NCBI RefSeq assembly: GCF_001700965.1
Contig: NZ_CP016756.1
Span: 62,001-126,000, forward strand
DNA: 64,000 nt
From: Stenotrophomonas nitritireducens
Lineage (GTDB): Bacteria > Pseudomonadota > Gammaproteobacteria > Xanthomonadales > Xanthomonadaceae
Direction: 5' to 3'
The translations under genes and the position numbers were made by a program. Within the stretch, counting starts at the first letter, position 1; the number at the start of each line of letters is the position of its first letter. The notes below the pieces were generated by a model that was not told the origin of the DNA, ran no database searches, and saw only the letters and a list, made by a program, of their open reading frames with translations. Shown here in pieces: positions 53,819 to 63,491 of this stretch.

Positions 53819-56392
53819 TCACGCGCCGCATGCGACCGTGGTCTCCGCTTCGTTCAATGCGCCCAGCGCAACGCGGGACACCGACACCGTCATTGCGCCG
53901 GCGCTGCCCAGCGACCAGGGCCGGTCCAGCTTGCCGACATCCGCCCCGGCAGCCGCCAGGCACTTCAGCGGTACGCCGACACGCGTCCACTGGCCCACCG
54001 GCAGCTTCGCCAAAGTCGGCGCGATCGCGACACGTGCCGTGCATCCCGCGCCGCAGCCGACCGACAGCCATGCATCACCACGCGGCGCCGCATCAACACG
54101 CAGCGTGGTCAACAGCATCAGGTCGCCGTTGCTCTCTCGTTGCAGGTCCAGCGCGGTGTGGGACTGCAAGGCAACGATTGCCTCGCCCTTGCCGGACCAC
54201 GCAAGGCGGCGACCGTCTTCCTGTGCCAGGTGATCTACCCCGGTGATCCTGAGCAGATCGCCGTCCAGCGCTTCGGGCACCTTGGTGACGGTCACGCCCT
54301 GCCCGCTCTTGTCTTCCATCCGCAGCGCGATGCCGGAGCCGGTGTCGCCGCGGGCGAAGAACACGCCTGCCGCGCCTTCCTCCCCGGTGACACCGGACAC
54401 CTCGGGCAGCGCGGCCAGGTCGCCGTTGTCGGCATAGGTCAAACCGAAACCGAATGCGAACAGCGGGTCGTAATCCTTCTGGCCCACGTTGTTGGCGTAT
54501 TGCGTGGCGGTACGCGGCCAGCTGAAGCTGAGCTTGCCCTTGAAGTCATGCTGCACGCTGCCGTCAGGCTTGCGCAGCAACACATCGGCGATACCGGCGC
54601 CTTCTGAACCCGGCAACCACGCCGCCACGAACGCGTCAGCTGCGTTGATCTCGCGGTTCACCCACAACGGGCGCCCGCTCAGGAACACCGCCACCACCGG
54701 AATGCCTTCGGCCTTGATGCGCTTGATCAACGCTAGGTCGGTTTCATCTCCCGGCTTGTACGCCAGGGTCGGCAGATCACCCTGGAACTCGGCGTAAGGA
54801 TTCTCACCGAACACCACCACCGCGACATCGGGCTTCTGCGTGTACTTGCCGTCGACGGCAAGCACCGCATCACCACCGGCCGCCTTGGCCTGCTGCGCGA
54901 TGCCTTCGTAGATGCTGTCCGCATTCGGGAAATCCTTGCGGGTGGTGCCGGTACCCTGCCAGTTGAGCGTCCAACCGCCGGCCTGCTTGCCGACATCGTT
55001 GGCGCCGTCGCCGGCCACCAGGATGCGTTGCTTCGGCGACAGTGGCAGCACCCCGCCCTGGTTCTTCAGCAGCACCAGCGATTCGCGCACGGCCTGCCGC
55101 GCAACCGCGCGGTGTTCCGGCGCACCGATCAGCGCGAACTGGCCGCCGACCGCACGCGACGATGGCTTGCCTGCTTCAAACAGGCCTAGCCGCATTTTCA
55201 CCCGCAGGATGCGGCGCACGGCGTCGTCCAGCCGCTCCTGCGGGATCGTGCCGGCCTTGGCTGCAGCCAGCGTGGTCTCGTAGAAGCCCTTCCAGCTGTC
55301 CGAAGCCATGGCCATGTCCAGGCCGGCGTTGATGGTGGCCGGGCAATCGGTGGTGGTGCAGCCCTTGACTTGGCCGTGGCCGTTCCAGTCGCCAACCACA
55401 AAGCCGCCAAAGTGCATGCGGCCCTTCAGCACATCGGTCAGGTACGGCTTGTTGCCGTGCATCTTCTCGCCGTTGACGCTGTTGAACGAGGCCATCGCGG
55501 TCTGCGCACCAGCAGCGATCGCAGGCGGATAACCGGCGGCATGGATGCGCACCAGTTCGGCCTCGCTGATCCGGGTATCGCCCTGGTCCTTGCCATCGGT
55601 GGTGCCGCCATCACCCAGGAAGTGTTTTACCGAGGCGATGACGTGGCGGCCGTCGAGGAAGTCCGGCGTCCCCACTTTTCCCTGCAGGCCTTCCACCATC
55701 GCACCGGCATAGCTGGCAACCACGTCCGGTGATTCGGAATAGCCCTCGTAGGTGCGGCCCCAGCGGTCGTCCTGCGGCACCGCCACAGTGGGCGCGAACG
55801 TCCATTCCATGCCAGTAGCGCGGGTTTCCAGCGCGGTGATTTCACCAATGCGGTGCAGCAGCTGCGGGTTGCGTGCCGCGCCCAAGCCGATGTTGTGCGG
55901 GAACAGGGTGGCCCCGACGATGTTGCTCTGCCCGTGCACAGCGTCGATGCCGAACACCACCGGGATCGCCTTGCCACCCTGTGAGGTATCCATCGACGCC
56001 TCATAGAACGCGTCGGCCAGTGCCAACCATTCCGCAGGCGAGGCATCGTAGCGACCACCGGGGTCGGAGTTGCCCCCGGCCAGGATCGAACCAAGCCGGT
56101 ATTTGCGCACGTCGTCCGGGGTCAGGCTGCCAATGTCGCCCTGTACCAGCTGGCCAACCTTTTCCTCGACCGTCATGGTGGCCATCAGATCGCTGATGCG
56201 TTTTTCAAGCGCTGCATCTTCGGCCAGCGGCCACGCAACCTGTGGCCAGGGATTGGCATCAGCGGAGGCGGGGGCAGCAGCGGAGGCAGCGGGCGCGTCC
56301 TCGCCCTTGCAGGCAACCAGGGCCAGCAGCATCGCGGCGAGCAGTACGCCGGTACGGGCACGGGTGGAATCGTGGTTTGTCATGGCGCTCAT
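53819..56392 (-). CDS. GH3 exo-beta-glucosidase, outer-membrane or periplasmic lipoprotein
   Basis: The 857-aa protein has a lipobox LLALVACKG near residue 28, so it should be lipid-anchored. The GH3 core has KHFLGDGGTTDGK and nucleophile Asp in GFVVGDWNGHGQ. A second domain begins at about 450 (SLVLLKNQGGVLPLSPKQ), and a C-terminal beta domain (about 640-857) contains GCGAGCTARVAIAP. Sequence pattern resembles exo-1,3/1,4-beta-glucanases of the CelD type more than xylosidases. Its start overlaps the sugar-porter stop as ATGA, so it belongs to the xylB-xylA operon. Confidence 0.9.
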   Translation of the reverse strand: MSAMTNHDSTRARTGVLLAAMLLALVACKGEDAPAASAAAPASADANPWPQVAWPLAEDAALEKRISDLMATMTVEEKVGQLVQGDIGSLTPDDVRKYRLGSILAGGNSDPGGRYDASPAEWLALADAFYEASMDTSQGGKAIPVVFGIDAVHGQSNIVGATLFPHNIGLGAARNPQLLHRIGEITALETRATGMEWTFAPTVAVPQDDRWGRTYEGYSESPDVVASYAGAMVEGLQGKVGTPDFLDGRHVIASVKHFLGDGGTTDGKDQGDTRISEAELVRIHAAGYPPAIAAGAQTAMASFNSVNGEKMHGNKPYLTDVLKGRMHFGGFVVGDWNGHGQVKGCTTTDCPATINAGLDMAMASDSWKGFYETTLAAAKAGTIPQERLDDAVRRILRVKMRLGLFEAGKPSSRAVGGQFALIGAPEHRAVARQAVRESLVLLKNQGGVLPLSPKQRILVAGDGANDVGKQAGGWTLNWQGTGTTRKDFPNADSIYEGIAQQAKAAGGDAVLAVDGKYTQKPDVAVVVFGENPYAEFQGDLPTLAYKPGDETDLALIKRIKAEGIPVVAVFLSGRPLWVNREINAADAFVAAWLPGSEGAGIADVLLRKPDGSVQHDFKGKLSFSWPRTATQYANNVGQKDYDPLFAFGFGLTYADNGDLAALPEVSGVTGEEGAAGVFFARGDTGSGIALRMEDKSGQGVTVTKVPEALDGDLLRITGVDHLAQEDGRRLAWSGKGEAIVALQSHTALDLQRESNGDLMLLTTLRVDAAPRGDAWLSVGCGAGCTARVAIAPTLAKLPVGQWTRVGVPLKCLAAAGADVGKLDRPWSLGSAGAMTVSVSRVALGALNEAETTVACGA

Positions 56393-57798
56393 CCCTCCAT
56401 CTGCTCCAGTTCCTTGCCCTTGGTTTCGTGCACGTACTTGAGTACGAAGAACACCGAAATGACGGCCGCCACCAGGTAGATGCTGTAGGTCGCCGCCAAC
56501 CCGGTTGCCGCCAGCAGGATCGGGAATGTCACCGTCACGGCAAAGTTAGATGTCCATTGCGCCGCACCGGCCACGGCCAGTGCCGAACCACGGATCTGGT
56601 TGGGGAACATCTCGCCCAGCATCACCCACATCACCGGGCCCCAAGACAGGTTGAAGAACACCACGTAGGCATTGGCGGCCACCAGCGCCAGCGTGCCCAT
56701 GCGGCCGGGCAATTGCAGATGGCCGTCGACCAGCGAGCCGCTCGCAAATGCGATCACCACCAGCGCCAAAGAAGCCGCCATGCCGGCCGAGCCCACCCAC
56801 AGCAGCGGCTTGCGGCCGATGCGGTCAATCAGCAGCACGGTGACGATGCAGGCACCGATGCTGAGCGCACCGGACAGGACGTTGATCAGCAGTGCGTCGT
56901 TCTCCGAGAAGCCGACCGCCTGCCACAACACGGCCCCGTAATAGAACACCACATTTATGCCGACCAGCTGCTGGAAGGTGGCCAGGCCGATGCCGACCCA
57001 AACGATCGGGCGGATCTTTCCGGTAGCCTTGTTCTTCAGGTCGGAGAGCTGCGGACGGTGGTGATCGGTAGAGAGCGATGCGTCGATTTCCTCCAGCTTG
57101 GCCTGCGCACCGGTGGCACCGAACAGCCGGGTAAGCACGCGCAGCGCATCTTCCTTGCGGCGCTTGACCACCAGGTAGCGCGGGCTTTCCGGGATGGTCA
57201 GCAACAGCAGCAGGAACAGCAGCGATGGCACCGCCTGCATCCAGAACATCCAGCGCCACGCGGCGTGACCGCCCCACAAGGCCTCGGTGGAGGCGCCGGC
57301 CTTGGCGGCCAGCAGGTAATTGGACAGGAACGCGGCGGTGAGCCCGCTGATGATGGCGATCTGCTGGACCGTGGCGAGCCGGCCACGGTAGCGCGCGGGT
57401 GCGACCTCGGCGATATAGGCCGGCGAAATGACGCTGGCCGCGCCGACCGCAAAACCGCCCACCACCCGCGCAACGATGAACCAGGCCGACGACGCGGCCG
57501 CGCCGGCACCAATTGCCGACAGCAGGAACATGACCGCCGAGATGATCAGCACATTGCGCCGGCCCAGATTATCGGACAGCCGGCCGGCGCTGAACGCACC
57601 CACCGCGCAGCCGAGCAGCATCGAAGCGATCTCGAAGCCCTGCATCCACTCGCCGGACTTGAACGCCTGGTGCAGGCCATCCTGTGTGCCATTGATGACC
57701 CCGCTGTCGAATCCGAACAGGAATCCGCCAATCGTCGCTACTACGCTGATCAGTACGATCAGCCGGGTGTTCTCACCCCCGGTCGTTGCCTGGTTCAT
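56389..57798 (-). CDS. MFS sugar porter (XylE/GLUT-like proton symporter)
   Basis: Twelve-helix sugar transporter, 469 aa. Signature elements: GGFLFGFDSGVINGTQ in helix 1, GRLSDNLGRRNVLI, RVVGGFAVGAASVISPAYIAEVAPARYRGRL, PESPRYLV after helix 6, FQQLVGINVVFYYG in helix 7, and a final KGKELEQMEG. Most likely it imports D-xylose for XylA; related porters also carry glucose. It lies 48 nt behind xylA. Confidence 0.92.
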   Translation of the reverse strand: MNQATTGGENTRLIVLISVVATIGGFLFGFDSGVINGTQDGLHQAFKSGEWMQGFEIASMLLGCAVGAFSAGRLSDNLGRRNVLIISAVMFLLSAIGAGAAASSAWFIVARVVGGFAVGAASVISPAYIAEVAPARYRGRLATVQQIAIISGLTAAFLSNYLLAAKAGASTEALWGGHAAWRWMFWMQAVPSLLFLLLLLTIPESPRYLVVKRRKEDALRVLTRLFGATGAQAKLEEIDASLSTDHHRPQLSDLKNKATGKIRPIVWVGIGLATFQQLVGINVVFYYGAVLWQAVGFSENDALLINVLSGALSIGACIVTVLLIDRIGRKPLLWVGSAGMAASLALVVIAFASGSLVDGHLQLPGRMGTLALVAANAYVVFFNLSWGPVMWVMLGEMFPNQIRGSALAVAGAAQWTSNFAVTVTFPILLAATGLAATYSIYLVAAVISVFFVLKYVHETKGKELEQMEG

Positions 57799-57845
57799 TA
57801 CCGTCCCCTCCCCGTGCCTGCAATGTCGTTGCGATCCTGCTGCGC

Positions 57846-59180
57846 TCAGCGCAGCAGGTACTGGTTGAGCAGATTCTCGTACTTTTCCTGCTTGCCGCTG
57901 ATCTGCGCCGGCTCACCGGCCTTGCCGGCCAGGTTGACCAGGTCGGCCAGGCTCAGTGCACCGTTCTCGAACTCGCGCCCGGCGCCACTGTCGAAGCTGG
58001 CGTAGCGCTGCTGGCGCCACTGCTCCAGCGGCGATTCGGTCAACAGCGCGTGCGCCACTTCCAGACCGCGTGCAAAGGCATCCATACCGCCGACGTGAGC
58101 AATGAACAAGTCCTCCATGTCGGTGGACTCGCGGCGTACCTTGGCGTCGAAGTTCAAGCCGCCTTCCAGCCCGCCCTGGCGCAGCACCACCAGCATCGCG
58201 CCGACGGTGTCATACAGGTCGGTCGGGAACTGGTCGGTGTCCCAGCCGTTCTGCGCGTTGCCGCGGTTGGCGTCGATGCTGCCGAGCAGGCCGCGATCGG
58301 CCGCAACCTGCAGATCGTGTTCAAACGTATGCCCGGACAGCGTGGCGTGGTTGGCCTCGATATTGAGCTTGAAGTCCTTTTCCAGGCCGTGTTGCTTGAG
58401 GAAGCCGGCAACGGTCGCGCTGTCGAAATCGTACTGGTGCTTCATCGGCTCCATCGGCTTGGGCTCGATCAGGAAGTTGCCCTTCAGGCCGATGCTGCGG
58501 CCGTAGTCGCGGGCCATCGTCAGGAAGCGGGCGAAGTGGTCCACCTCGCGCTTCATCTGGGTATTCACCAACGAGGCATAACCTTCGCGGCCGCCCCAGA
58601 ACACATAGTGCTCACCGCCCAGCTCGACCGTGGCTTCCAGCGCAGCCTTCACCTGCACCGCCGCACGCGCCACCACCGCGAAATCGGGATTGGTGGAAGC
58701 ACCATTCATGTAACGCGGATGCGAGAACAGGTTGGCCGTGCCCCACAGCAGCTTCATGCCGGTGGCGTCCTGGCGCGCCTTGGCCAGGCCAACCATGTGC
58801 TTGAGGTTCTTCTCGTACTGGCCGATGTCATCGGCGTCCGGTGCCAGATCGATATCGTGGAAGCACCAGTACGGCACGCCCAGCTTGGTGAAGAACTCGA
58901 ATGCCGCATCCACCTTGGCTTCGGCGGTGGCCATCGGCGAACCGGCTTCCCACGGGAAATGACGCGTGCCCGGCCCGAACGGATCGTGGCCGGCGTTGCA
59001 GAAGGTGTGCCAGTAACAGACCGCGAAGCGCAGGTGTTCCTGCATGGTCTTGCCACCGATGATCTTGTTCGCGTCATAGACCTTGAACGCGAGCGGGTTG
59101 TCCGAACCGCGGCCCTCGAACGGGATGCGGCCGATGCCGGGGAAGTATTCCTTGGCGCCGATGAAGGGCTGCGTGCTCAT
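57846..59180 (-). CDS. xylA: Xylose isomerase
   Basis: Converts D-xylose to D-xylulose with two divalent metals. The 444-aa protein is of the long (class II) type. Visible residues include [11 protein letters not shown] (catalytic His), [17 protein letters not shown] (metal Glu), [18 protein letters not shown] and [19 protein letters not shown]. The ATG at 59180 gives the known N-terminus ([20 protein letters not shown]). It lies 44 nt behind xylB in the same transcript. Confidence 0.96.
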   Translation of the reverse strand: MSTQPFIGAKEYFPGIGRIPFEGRGSDNPLAFKVYDANKIIGGKTMQEHLRFAVCYWHTFCNAGHDPFGPGTRHFPWEAGSPMATAEAKVDAAFEFFTKLGVPYWCFHDIDLAPDADDIGQYEKNLKHMVGLAKARQDATGMKLLWGTANLFSHPRYMNGASTNPDFAVVARAAVQVKAALEATVELGGEHYVFWGGREGYASLVNTQMKREVDHFARFLTMARDYGRSIGLKGNFLIEPKPMEPMKHQYDFDSATVAGFLKQHGLEKDFKLNIEANHATLSGHTFEHDLQVAADRGLLGSIDANRGNAQNGWDTDQFPTDLYDTVGAMLVVLRQGGLEGGLNFDAKVRRESTDMEDLFIAHVGGMDAFARGLEVAHALLTESPLEQWRQQRYASFDSGAGREFENGALSLADLVNLAGKAGEPAQISGKQEKYENLLNQYLLR

Positions 59181-59224
59181 GCTGCGTGTTCCTGTGGTTG
59201 TGCGAGGTGTCGCGGAGAGGGACA

Positions 59225-60718
59225 TCAGCCGCGCTGCAGCGGCGTGATGGCGTCGAGGTGTCGCAGAAAACCTGCATAGGCCGTGGCATAGGCCTGGGTG
59301 CGGGCCGGATCAGGCAGTGCCGACAGCACCGGATCAACCGCGACATGGCGGTTTGCGATCTCGGCGATGGAGGCGCTGTCACCGCGCGAAAGACCCAGCG
59401 CCCACAGCGCCTGCAGTGCGGCGCCGAAGGCGGCGCCTTCGGACTGCGTTGGCACGTCGACCGGCAGGCCGAATACATCGGCCACCAGCTGTCGCCATGC
59501 GCCGCTGTTGCTGCCGCCGCCGGTCAGCACGATGCGCTCGAACCGCATGCCGGCGCGGACAAAGGCGTCATAGCCGTATTTCAGGCTGTAGGTGGCACCT
59601 TCCATGGCCGCGCGGTAGATGTGCGCGGGGGTCATGTTGGTGGTGTCCAGTCCGGCCAGTACGCCCTTGCCGAATGGCAGGTTGGGCGTGCGCTCGCCGT
59701 TGAGGAATGGCAGCATCACCAGGCCATCGGCACCGGGCGCGGTGCTGCGCAGATGGGCATCGCCATCGCGCGTGCTGAAGCCGAATGCCGCGGCCACCTG
59801 TTCGGTTGCCACGGTGCAGTTCATTGTGCAGATCAGGGGCAGCCAACCACCGGTGGACGAGCAGAACGCGGCCCATGCACCGTCAGGGTCAACCACCGGC
59901 GTGTCCGAATAGGCGAACAGCGTGCCCGATGTGCCCAGGCTCATGGCCAGCCGGCCCTGTTGCACGCAACCAGTGCCGATCGCCGCCATCATGTTGTCGC
60001 CGCCGCCCACAGCCACCTTCACCGTTGCCGGCAGGCCCAGCGCCGTTGCGGTGGCCGGATCGATATCGAACAGCTCCTCCGGCGCGGCAATCCGCGGCAG
60101 GCAGGCTGCCAGATCGCGCTGCGGATCGGTGGCCTGCAGCAGTTCCGCAGACCAGGTGCGGGTGCGCACATCCAGCCAGCCGGTGCCCGACGCGTCGCCG
60201 TATTCGCAGAAGCGCTGGCCGGTCAGCACGAAGTTCAGGTAGTCGTGCGGCAACAGGATGGTGGCCAATTGCGCGTACGCCTCGGGCCGATGCGTTTTGG
60301 TCCACGGCAGCTTGGAGGCGGTATAACCGGTGAGCACCGGATTGCCGGCCAAGGCGATGGTGCGCGCCACGCCGCCTACTGCGTCCATGATCTGCGTGCA
60401 TTCCGCCGAGGTGCTGGTGTCGCACCACAATTTTGCCGGTGCAAGCACGTCACCTGCTGCATCCACCGGCACGAAGCCATGCTGCTGCCCCGATACCGCC
60501 ATCGCTCCGATGCGCGCACGCACCGATGGCTCAAGCGCGCGGAAGCATTCATGCAACGCTGCCACCCAGTCGCCGGGCAGCTGTTCGCGGCTGCCGTCGG
60601 CAGCGCTGCTCATCTCCAGCGCGGTGCTGGTACTGGCAACAATGATGCGCCCGGCAGGGTCGTAGACCACCACCTTCAGACTTTGCGTACCCGCATCAAT
60701 TCCGGCAACCAGATCCAT
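59225..60718 (-). CDS. xylB: Xylulokinase
   Basis: FGGY-family kinase, ATP + D-xylulose to xylulose-5-phosphate, 497 aa. Phosphate-binding start [17 protein letters not shown], substrate region [24 protein letters not shown], the catalytic Asp in [12 protein letters not shown], and the ATP domain [13 protein letters not shown] with [18 protein letters not shown]. The ATG at 60718 is chosen since the N-terminus then begins at the kinase fold and the xyl-box lies 25 nt upstream. First gene of the xylB-xylA-porter-GH3 operon. Confidence 0.95.
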   Translation of the reverse strand: MDLVAGIDAGTQSLKVVVYDPAGRIIVASTSTALEMSSAADGSREQLPGDWVAALHECFRALEPSVRARIGAMAVSGQQHGFVPVDAAGDVLAPAKLWCDTSTSAECTQIMDAVGGVARTIALAGNPVLTGYTASKLPWTKTHRPEAYAQLATILLPHDYLNFVLTGQRFCEYGDASGTGWLDVRTRTWSAELLQATDPQRDLAACLPRIAAPEELFDIDPATATALGLPATVKVAVGGGDNMMAAIGTGCVQQGRLAMSLGTSGTLFAYSDTPVVDPDGAWAAFCSSTGGWLPLICTMNCTVATEQVAAAFGFSTRDGDAHLRSTAPGADGLVMLPFLNGERTPNLPFGKGVLAGLDTTNMTPAHIYRAAMEGATYSLKYGYDAFVRAGMRFERIVLTGGGSNSGAWRQLVADVFGLPVDVPTQSEGAAFGAALQALWALGLSRGDSASIAEIANRHVAVDPVLSALPDPARTQAYATAYAGFLRHLDAITPLQRG

Positions 60719-60742
60719 CGAAACCGTCCCCGACTTGTTTAA

Positions 60743-60756
60743 AGTTAGCGCTACCA
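60743..60756 (-). promoter_or_regulatory. xyl-box operator in front of xylB
   Basis: On the minus strand the sequence reads TGGTAGCGCTAACT, matching 13 of 14 bases of the published Xanthomonas xyl-box (TGGTAGCGCTAACA, from memory). TTTAAA follows directly and may be the -10 element, so XylR would block xylB transcription here. Confidence 0.85.
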
Positions 60757-60768
60757 TTTCATTTGGTA

Positions 60769-60800
60769 AAAAAAGGGAGGTCTATTACCGCTCCCTTTTT
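60769..60800. terminator. Bidirectional terminator between halogenase operon and xylB
   Basis: AAAAAGGGAG pairs with CTCCCTTTTT around a loop containing TCTATTACC; A and T tracts lie on both sides. It can end transcripts arriving from the upstream halogenase operon (minus strand) and insulates the xylB promoter. Confidence 0.8.
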
Positions 60801-60922
60801 CCACGTCGCCGTTGCTGCTCGCCGTGTTGTCGCACTGTAACCAGACCCAACAAAAAAAGCGTGCTGCAACGCAAAACCAAAACACCCACAACTACCCACT
60901 GTTTACTGCAAGGTTGGCAGCG

Positions 60923-62455
60923 TTACGCCAAGGCCACCGATTGTGGCCATACATCCGGCGCGGCCTTGCAGTACTGCTCGATGAACGCGGCCTGCGACGG
61001 CATCTGCGCAGCGGCGTGCTGCACCGGTTGCCGGATCGTGTTCAACAGCGTGCGCATGTCGGCATCACCCAAGGCGCGCGCCAACGGGTGCGGACTTCCC
61101 GGCTGGATGCCCTGCCCCATCAGCACGCTGGTCCAGGAATCCACCCGGAACAATTCACCGGGGTCCTGCCAGGCATGCGCGCGCTCACGCCAGGCGCGCA
61201 GCCGCAGCTGCAACGACTCCGGCAGCGTCATCTCGCGGCAGGCTTTCCACATCGGCTCGTCGCGCTGGGTGGCGTGGTAATGCAGGATGATGAAGTCACG
61301 CACGTGCTCCATTTCCTGGCGGCTGACATCGTTGTACAGGTCCACCAACGACGCGCTCATGCCGTCGAAGGGAAACAGCTGGATAAGCCGCACCACCGCA
61401 CTGATGGTCAGGTGGATGCTGGTCGACTCCAATGGCTCGATGAAGCCGCTGGCAAGACCCAGCGCCACCACGTTCTTGTTCCATGCCTTGAGCCGGCGCC
61501 CGCTGCGGAACGGCACCAGCCACGGATCGCGCAGCGGTGGTGCGCCCACATCGCGCAGCAGCTTGGCATGCGCCTCGTCATCGGACATGTGCTTGCCGGA
61601 GAACACCAGCCCACACCCAACCCGGTGCTGCAGGGCGATATGCCAACGCCAGCCGGCTTCGTGCGCGATGGCGCGCGTATACGGCACCGGCGGCCCGACT
61701 GCTTCGGTCTGCACGGCGACAGCGCGGTCACTGGGCAGCCATTCGTTCCAGTCCTCATAACCGGTATGCAGGGTCTGCTCGGTCAACAAGCCACGGAAGC
61801 CGGTGCAATCGATGAACAGATCGCCGTCGATGACCTGCCCGTCTTCCAGCACCAAGGCTTGAACCGAGCCATCATGCACATGCTGCCTGACCTCGCGGAT
61901 CTTCCCTTCCACCCGCCGCAGGCCGTGGCCCTCGGCTTTGCGGCGCAGGAATTTTGCGTAGAGCCCGGCATCGAAATGGTAGGCGTAGCTGGCCTCGGGT
62001 TGGGTCTGCAGGGAAAACTGGTCACCGCGTGAAGCGACGCTTTCCAGACAGAAGTCACCCAGGTCCGATGGCATGCCACGACGCAGGCTGTCCAGCCAGA
62101 AATGGTGGAACGGGGTTGCCCAGGTACCCTTGCCGATGGTGCCGAACGGATGGAAGAAGCGTTCGCCGGGGCGGCGCCAGTTCTCGAACGAGATGGAGAG
62201 CTTGAAGGTGCCGGCGACCGCGCGCAGGAACTCCTGTTCGTCGATCTGCAGGAAGCGGTGGAAGGTACGGATCGGCGGCACGGTCGATTCGCCCACGCCC
62301 ACGGTACCGATCTGTTCGGACTCGACCAGGGTTATCTCCAGCTGATCGCGGAACTGGTGGGCCAGCGCACAGCCAGCCAACCAGCCTGCAGTGCCGCCGC
62401 CGGCGATGACGACCTTGCGGACCCGGGCACCATCGTGTGTCTTTGCAGCGTCCAA
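60923..62455 (-). CDS. Flavin-dependent halogenase-like protein (tryptophan halogenase family)
   Basis: FADH2-dependent halogenase family, 510 aa. FAD motif VVIAGGGTAGWLAG at residue 15, GVGESTVPPI, the conserved Lys in GTFKLSISF, the halogenase signature GWRWHIALQ (WxWxI), and GLASGFIEPLEST. The start is a TTG with GGGAG 8 nt upstream. Family members in xanthomonads and Caulobacter occur next to TonB-dependent receptors and SapC; a true halogenation substrate is not established. The last gene of the operon with the cupin gene 14 nt before it. Confidence 0.88.
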   Translation of the reverse strand: MDAAKTHDGARVRKVVIAGGGTAGWLAGCALAHQFRDQLEITLVESEQIGTVGVGESTVPPIRTFHRFLQIDEQEFLRAVAGTFKLSISFENWRRPGERFFHPFGTIGKGTWATPFHHFWLDSLRRGMPSDLGDFCLESVASRGDQFSLQTQPEASYAYHFDAGLYAKFLRRKAEGHGLRRVEGKIREVRQHVHDGSVQALVLEDGQVIDGDLFIDCTGFRGLLTEQTLHTGYEDWNEWLPSDRAVAVQTEAVGPPVPYTRAIAHEAGWRWHIALQHRVGCGLVFSGKHMSDDEAHAKLLRDVGAPPLRDPWLVPFRSGRRLKAWNKNVVALGLASGFIEPLESTSIHLTISAVVRLIQLFPFDGMSASLVDLYNDVSRQEMEHVRDFIILHYHATQRDEPMWKACREMTLPESLQLRLRAWRERAHAWQDPGELFRVDSWTSVLMGQGIQPGSPHPLARALGDADMRTLLNTIRQPVQHAAAQMPSQAAFIEQYCKAAPDVWPQSVALA

Positions 62456-62469
62456 AGTGCTTGCTCCCG

Positions 62470-63489
62470 TCAGCGGTTGAGTTGGCCCAGCAGCATGGCG
62501 CGCATGCGCCGCGCCTGTGTTTCGTCAAACGGTGCCAGGTCGCCACGGGCAGCTTCGGGCAGGTGCTGCCCTGCCCGCTCGCCAGGACCGAACACGTAGT
62601 ACTCGAACATCTTCGCCCAGGCCTGCTTCTCCCGCTCGGGCAGGTCGCGCAGGGCCCACATCGCATGCTGCAACGCCGTCAGCGGTGAGGGCAGAAAGGC
62701 CGGCGTACCGCGCCACCAGTAATTCACCAGCACGTTGAACGGTGCCAGGCTGCGCACATGGTGCCACCACAGGCCGGGAATGAAGATGGCATCGCCGGGT
62801 TCAAGCACCGCAGTGTGGGCTGCGGCCAAGGCGTGGCGGAACCGCGGGTAACGTTCGAAATCCGGGTTGTCGAAATCGACCACGCTGACCACCTGTCCAC
62901 CCGGAGTGGGGGCAAGCGGGCCGGGATAGAGATTGTCGATCTGCTCGGGCGGGAAAAGGGTGAACTGGCGACGCCCTACCGCACAGCAGGCCAGGTTGTC
63001 GGGAATGTCGTAATGACAGGAAGCAGTCACCCGATTGCCGATCCAGATGCTGGCCGAGGCGTTGATGCCCTGCCCGGCCAGGCCGGCATCATTGGCCTGC
63101 GCGAAACCGGGCAGCGCCCGCTCGATCAGCAGCGAGGCGACGTAATAGGTCGGCGGCTGCGCAACATCCAGGTTCTCCGAAATTTCATCCAGCACCTGGG
63201 TCAGCACGCCGCGCCGGACCTCGAAGTTCAACTGGGTGAAGTCGGCGTTGTAGAACGGGCGCCCTGCAATTTCAGGGGCGCCGTAGGAGTACGGCACCTG
63301 TACGCCGGCATCGAAGCGGCGCAGGTAGGCAAGCGCGTGTTGGGTGGACTCCAGCCCTGCCTGGACCAAGCCCCAGTCGCGCGCGATTCCCTTGAGCACC
63401 GTCGGCTGCCCCTCGTCCAACAGCGCCTGCATTGGTAGCGCATCGGGATCGAGGCCGTCCAGCGTTCGCATCGGCATGCCATCCAGCAC
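62470..63489 (-). CDS. Cupin-like (JmjC-type) protein
   Basis: The 339-aa protein is of the Cupin_8/JmjC-like group of predicted Fe(II)/2-oxoglutarate oxygenases. Iron ligands: His and Asp of ASCHYDIPDN (about residue 185) and His of PGLWWHHVRS (about residue 255). Entry TVLKGIARDWGLVQ is typical of the family. Translation starts at a GTG at 63489 with AGGAA 7 nt upstream, 2 nt after the SapC stop. Its partners SapC and the halogenase suggest modification of an envelope or secreted component (inference). Confidence 0.85.
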   Translation of the reverse strand: MLDGMPMRTLDGLDPDALPMQALLDEGQPTVLKGIARDWGLVQAGLESTQHALAYLRRFDAGVQVPYSYGAPEIAGRPFYNADFTQLNFEVRRGVLTQVLDEISENLDVAQPPTYYVASLLIERALPGFAQANDAGLAGQGINASASIWIGNRVTASCHYDIPDNLACCAVGRRQFTLFPPEQIDNLYPGPLAPTPGGQVVSVVDFDNPDFERYPRFRHALAAAHTAVLEPGDAIFIPGLWWHHVRSLAPFNVLVNYWWRGTPAFLPSPLTALQHAMWALRDLPEREKQAWAKMFEYYVFGPGERAGQHLPEAARGDLAPFDETQARRMRAMLLGQLNR

Positions 63490-63491
63490 GG

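Noticed and set aside
56242-58005. Long plus-strand frame opposite the sugar porter
   Set aside because: Gln/His/Arg-rich antisense frame of a well-recognised transporter.
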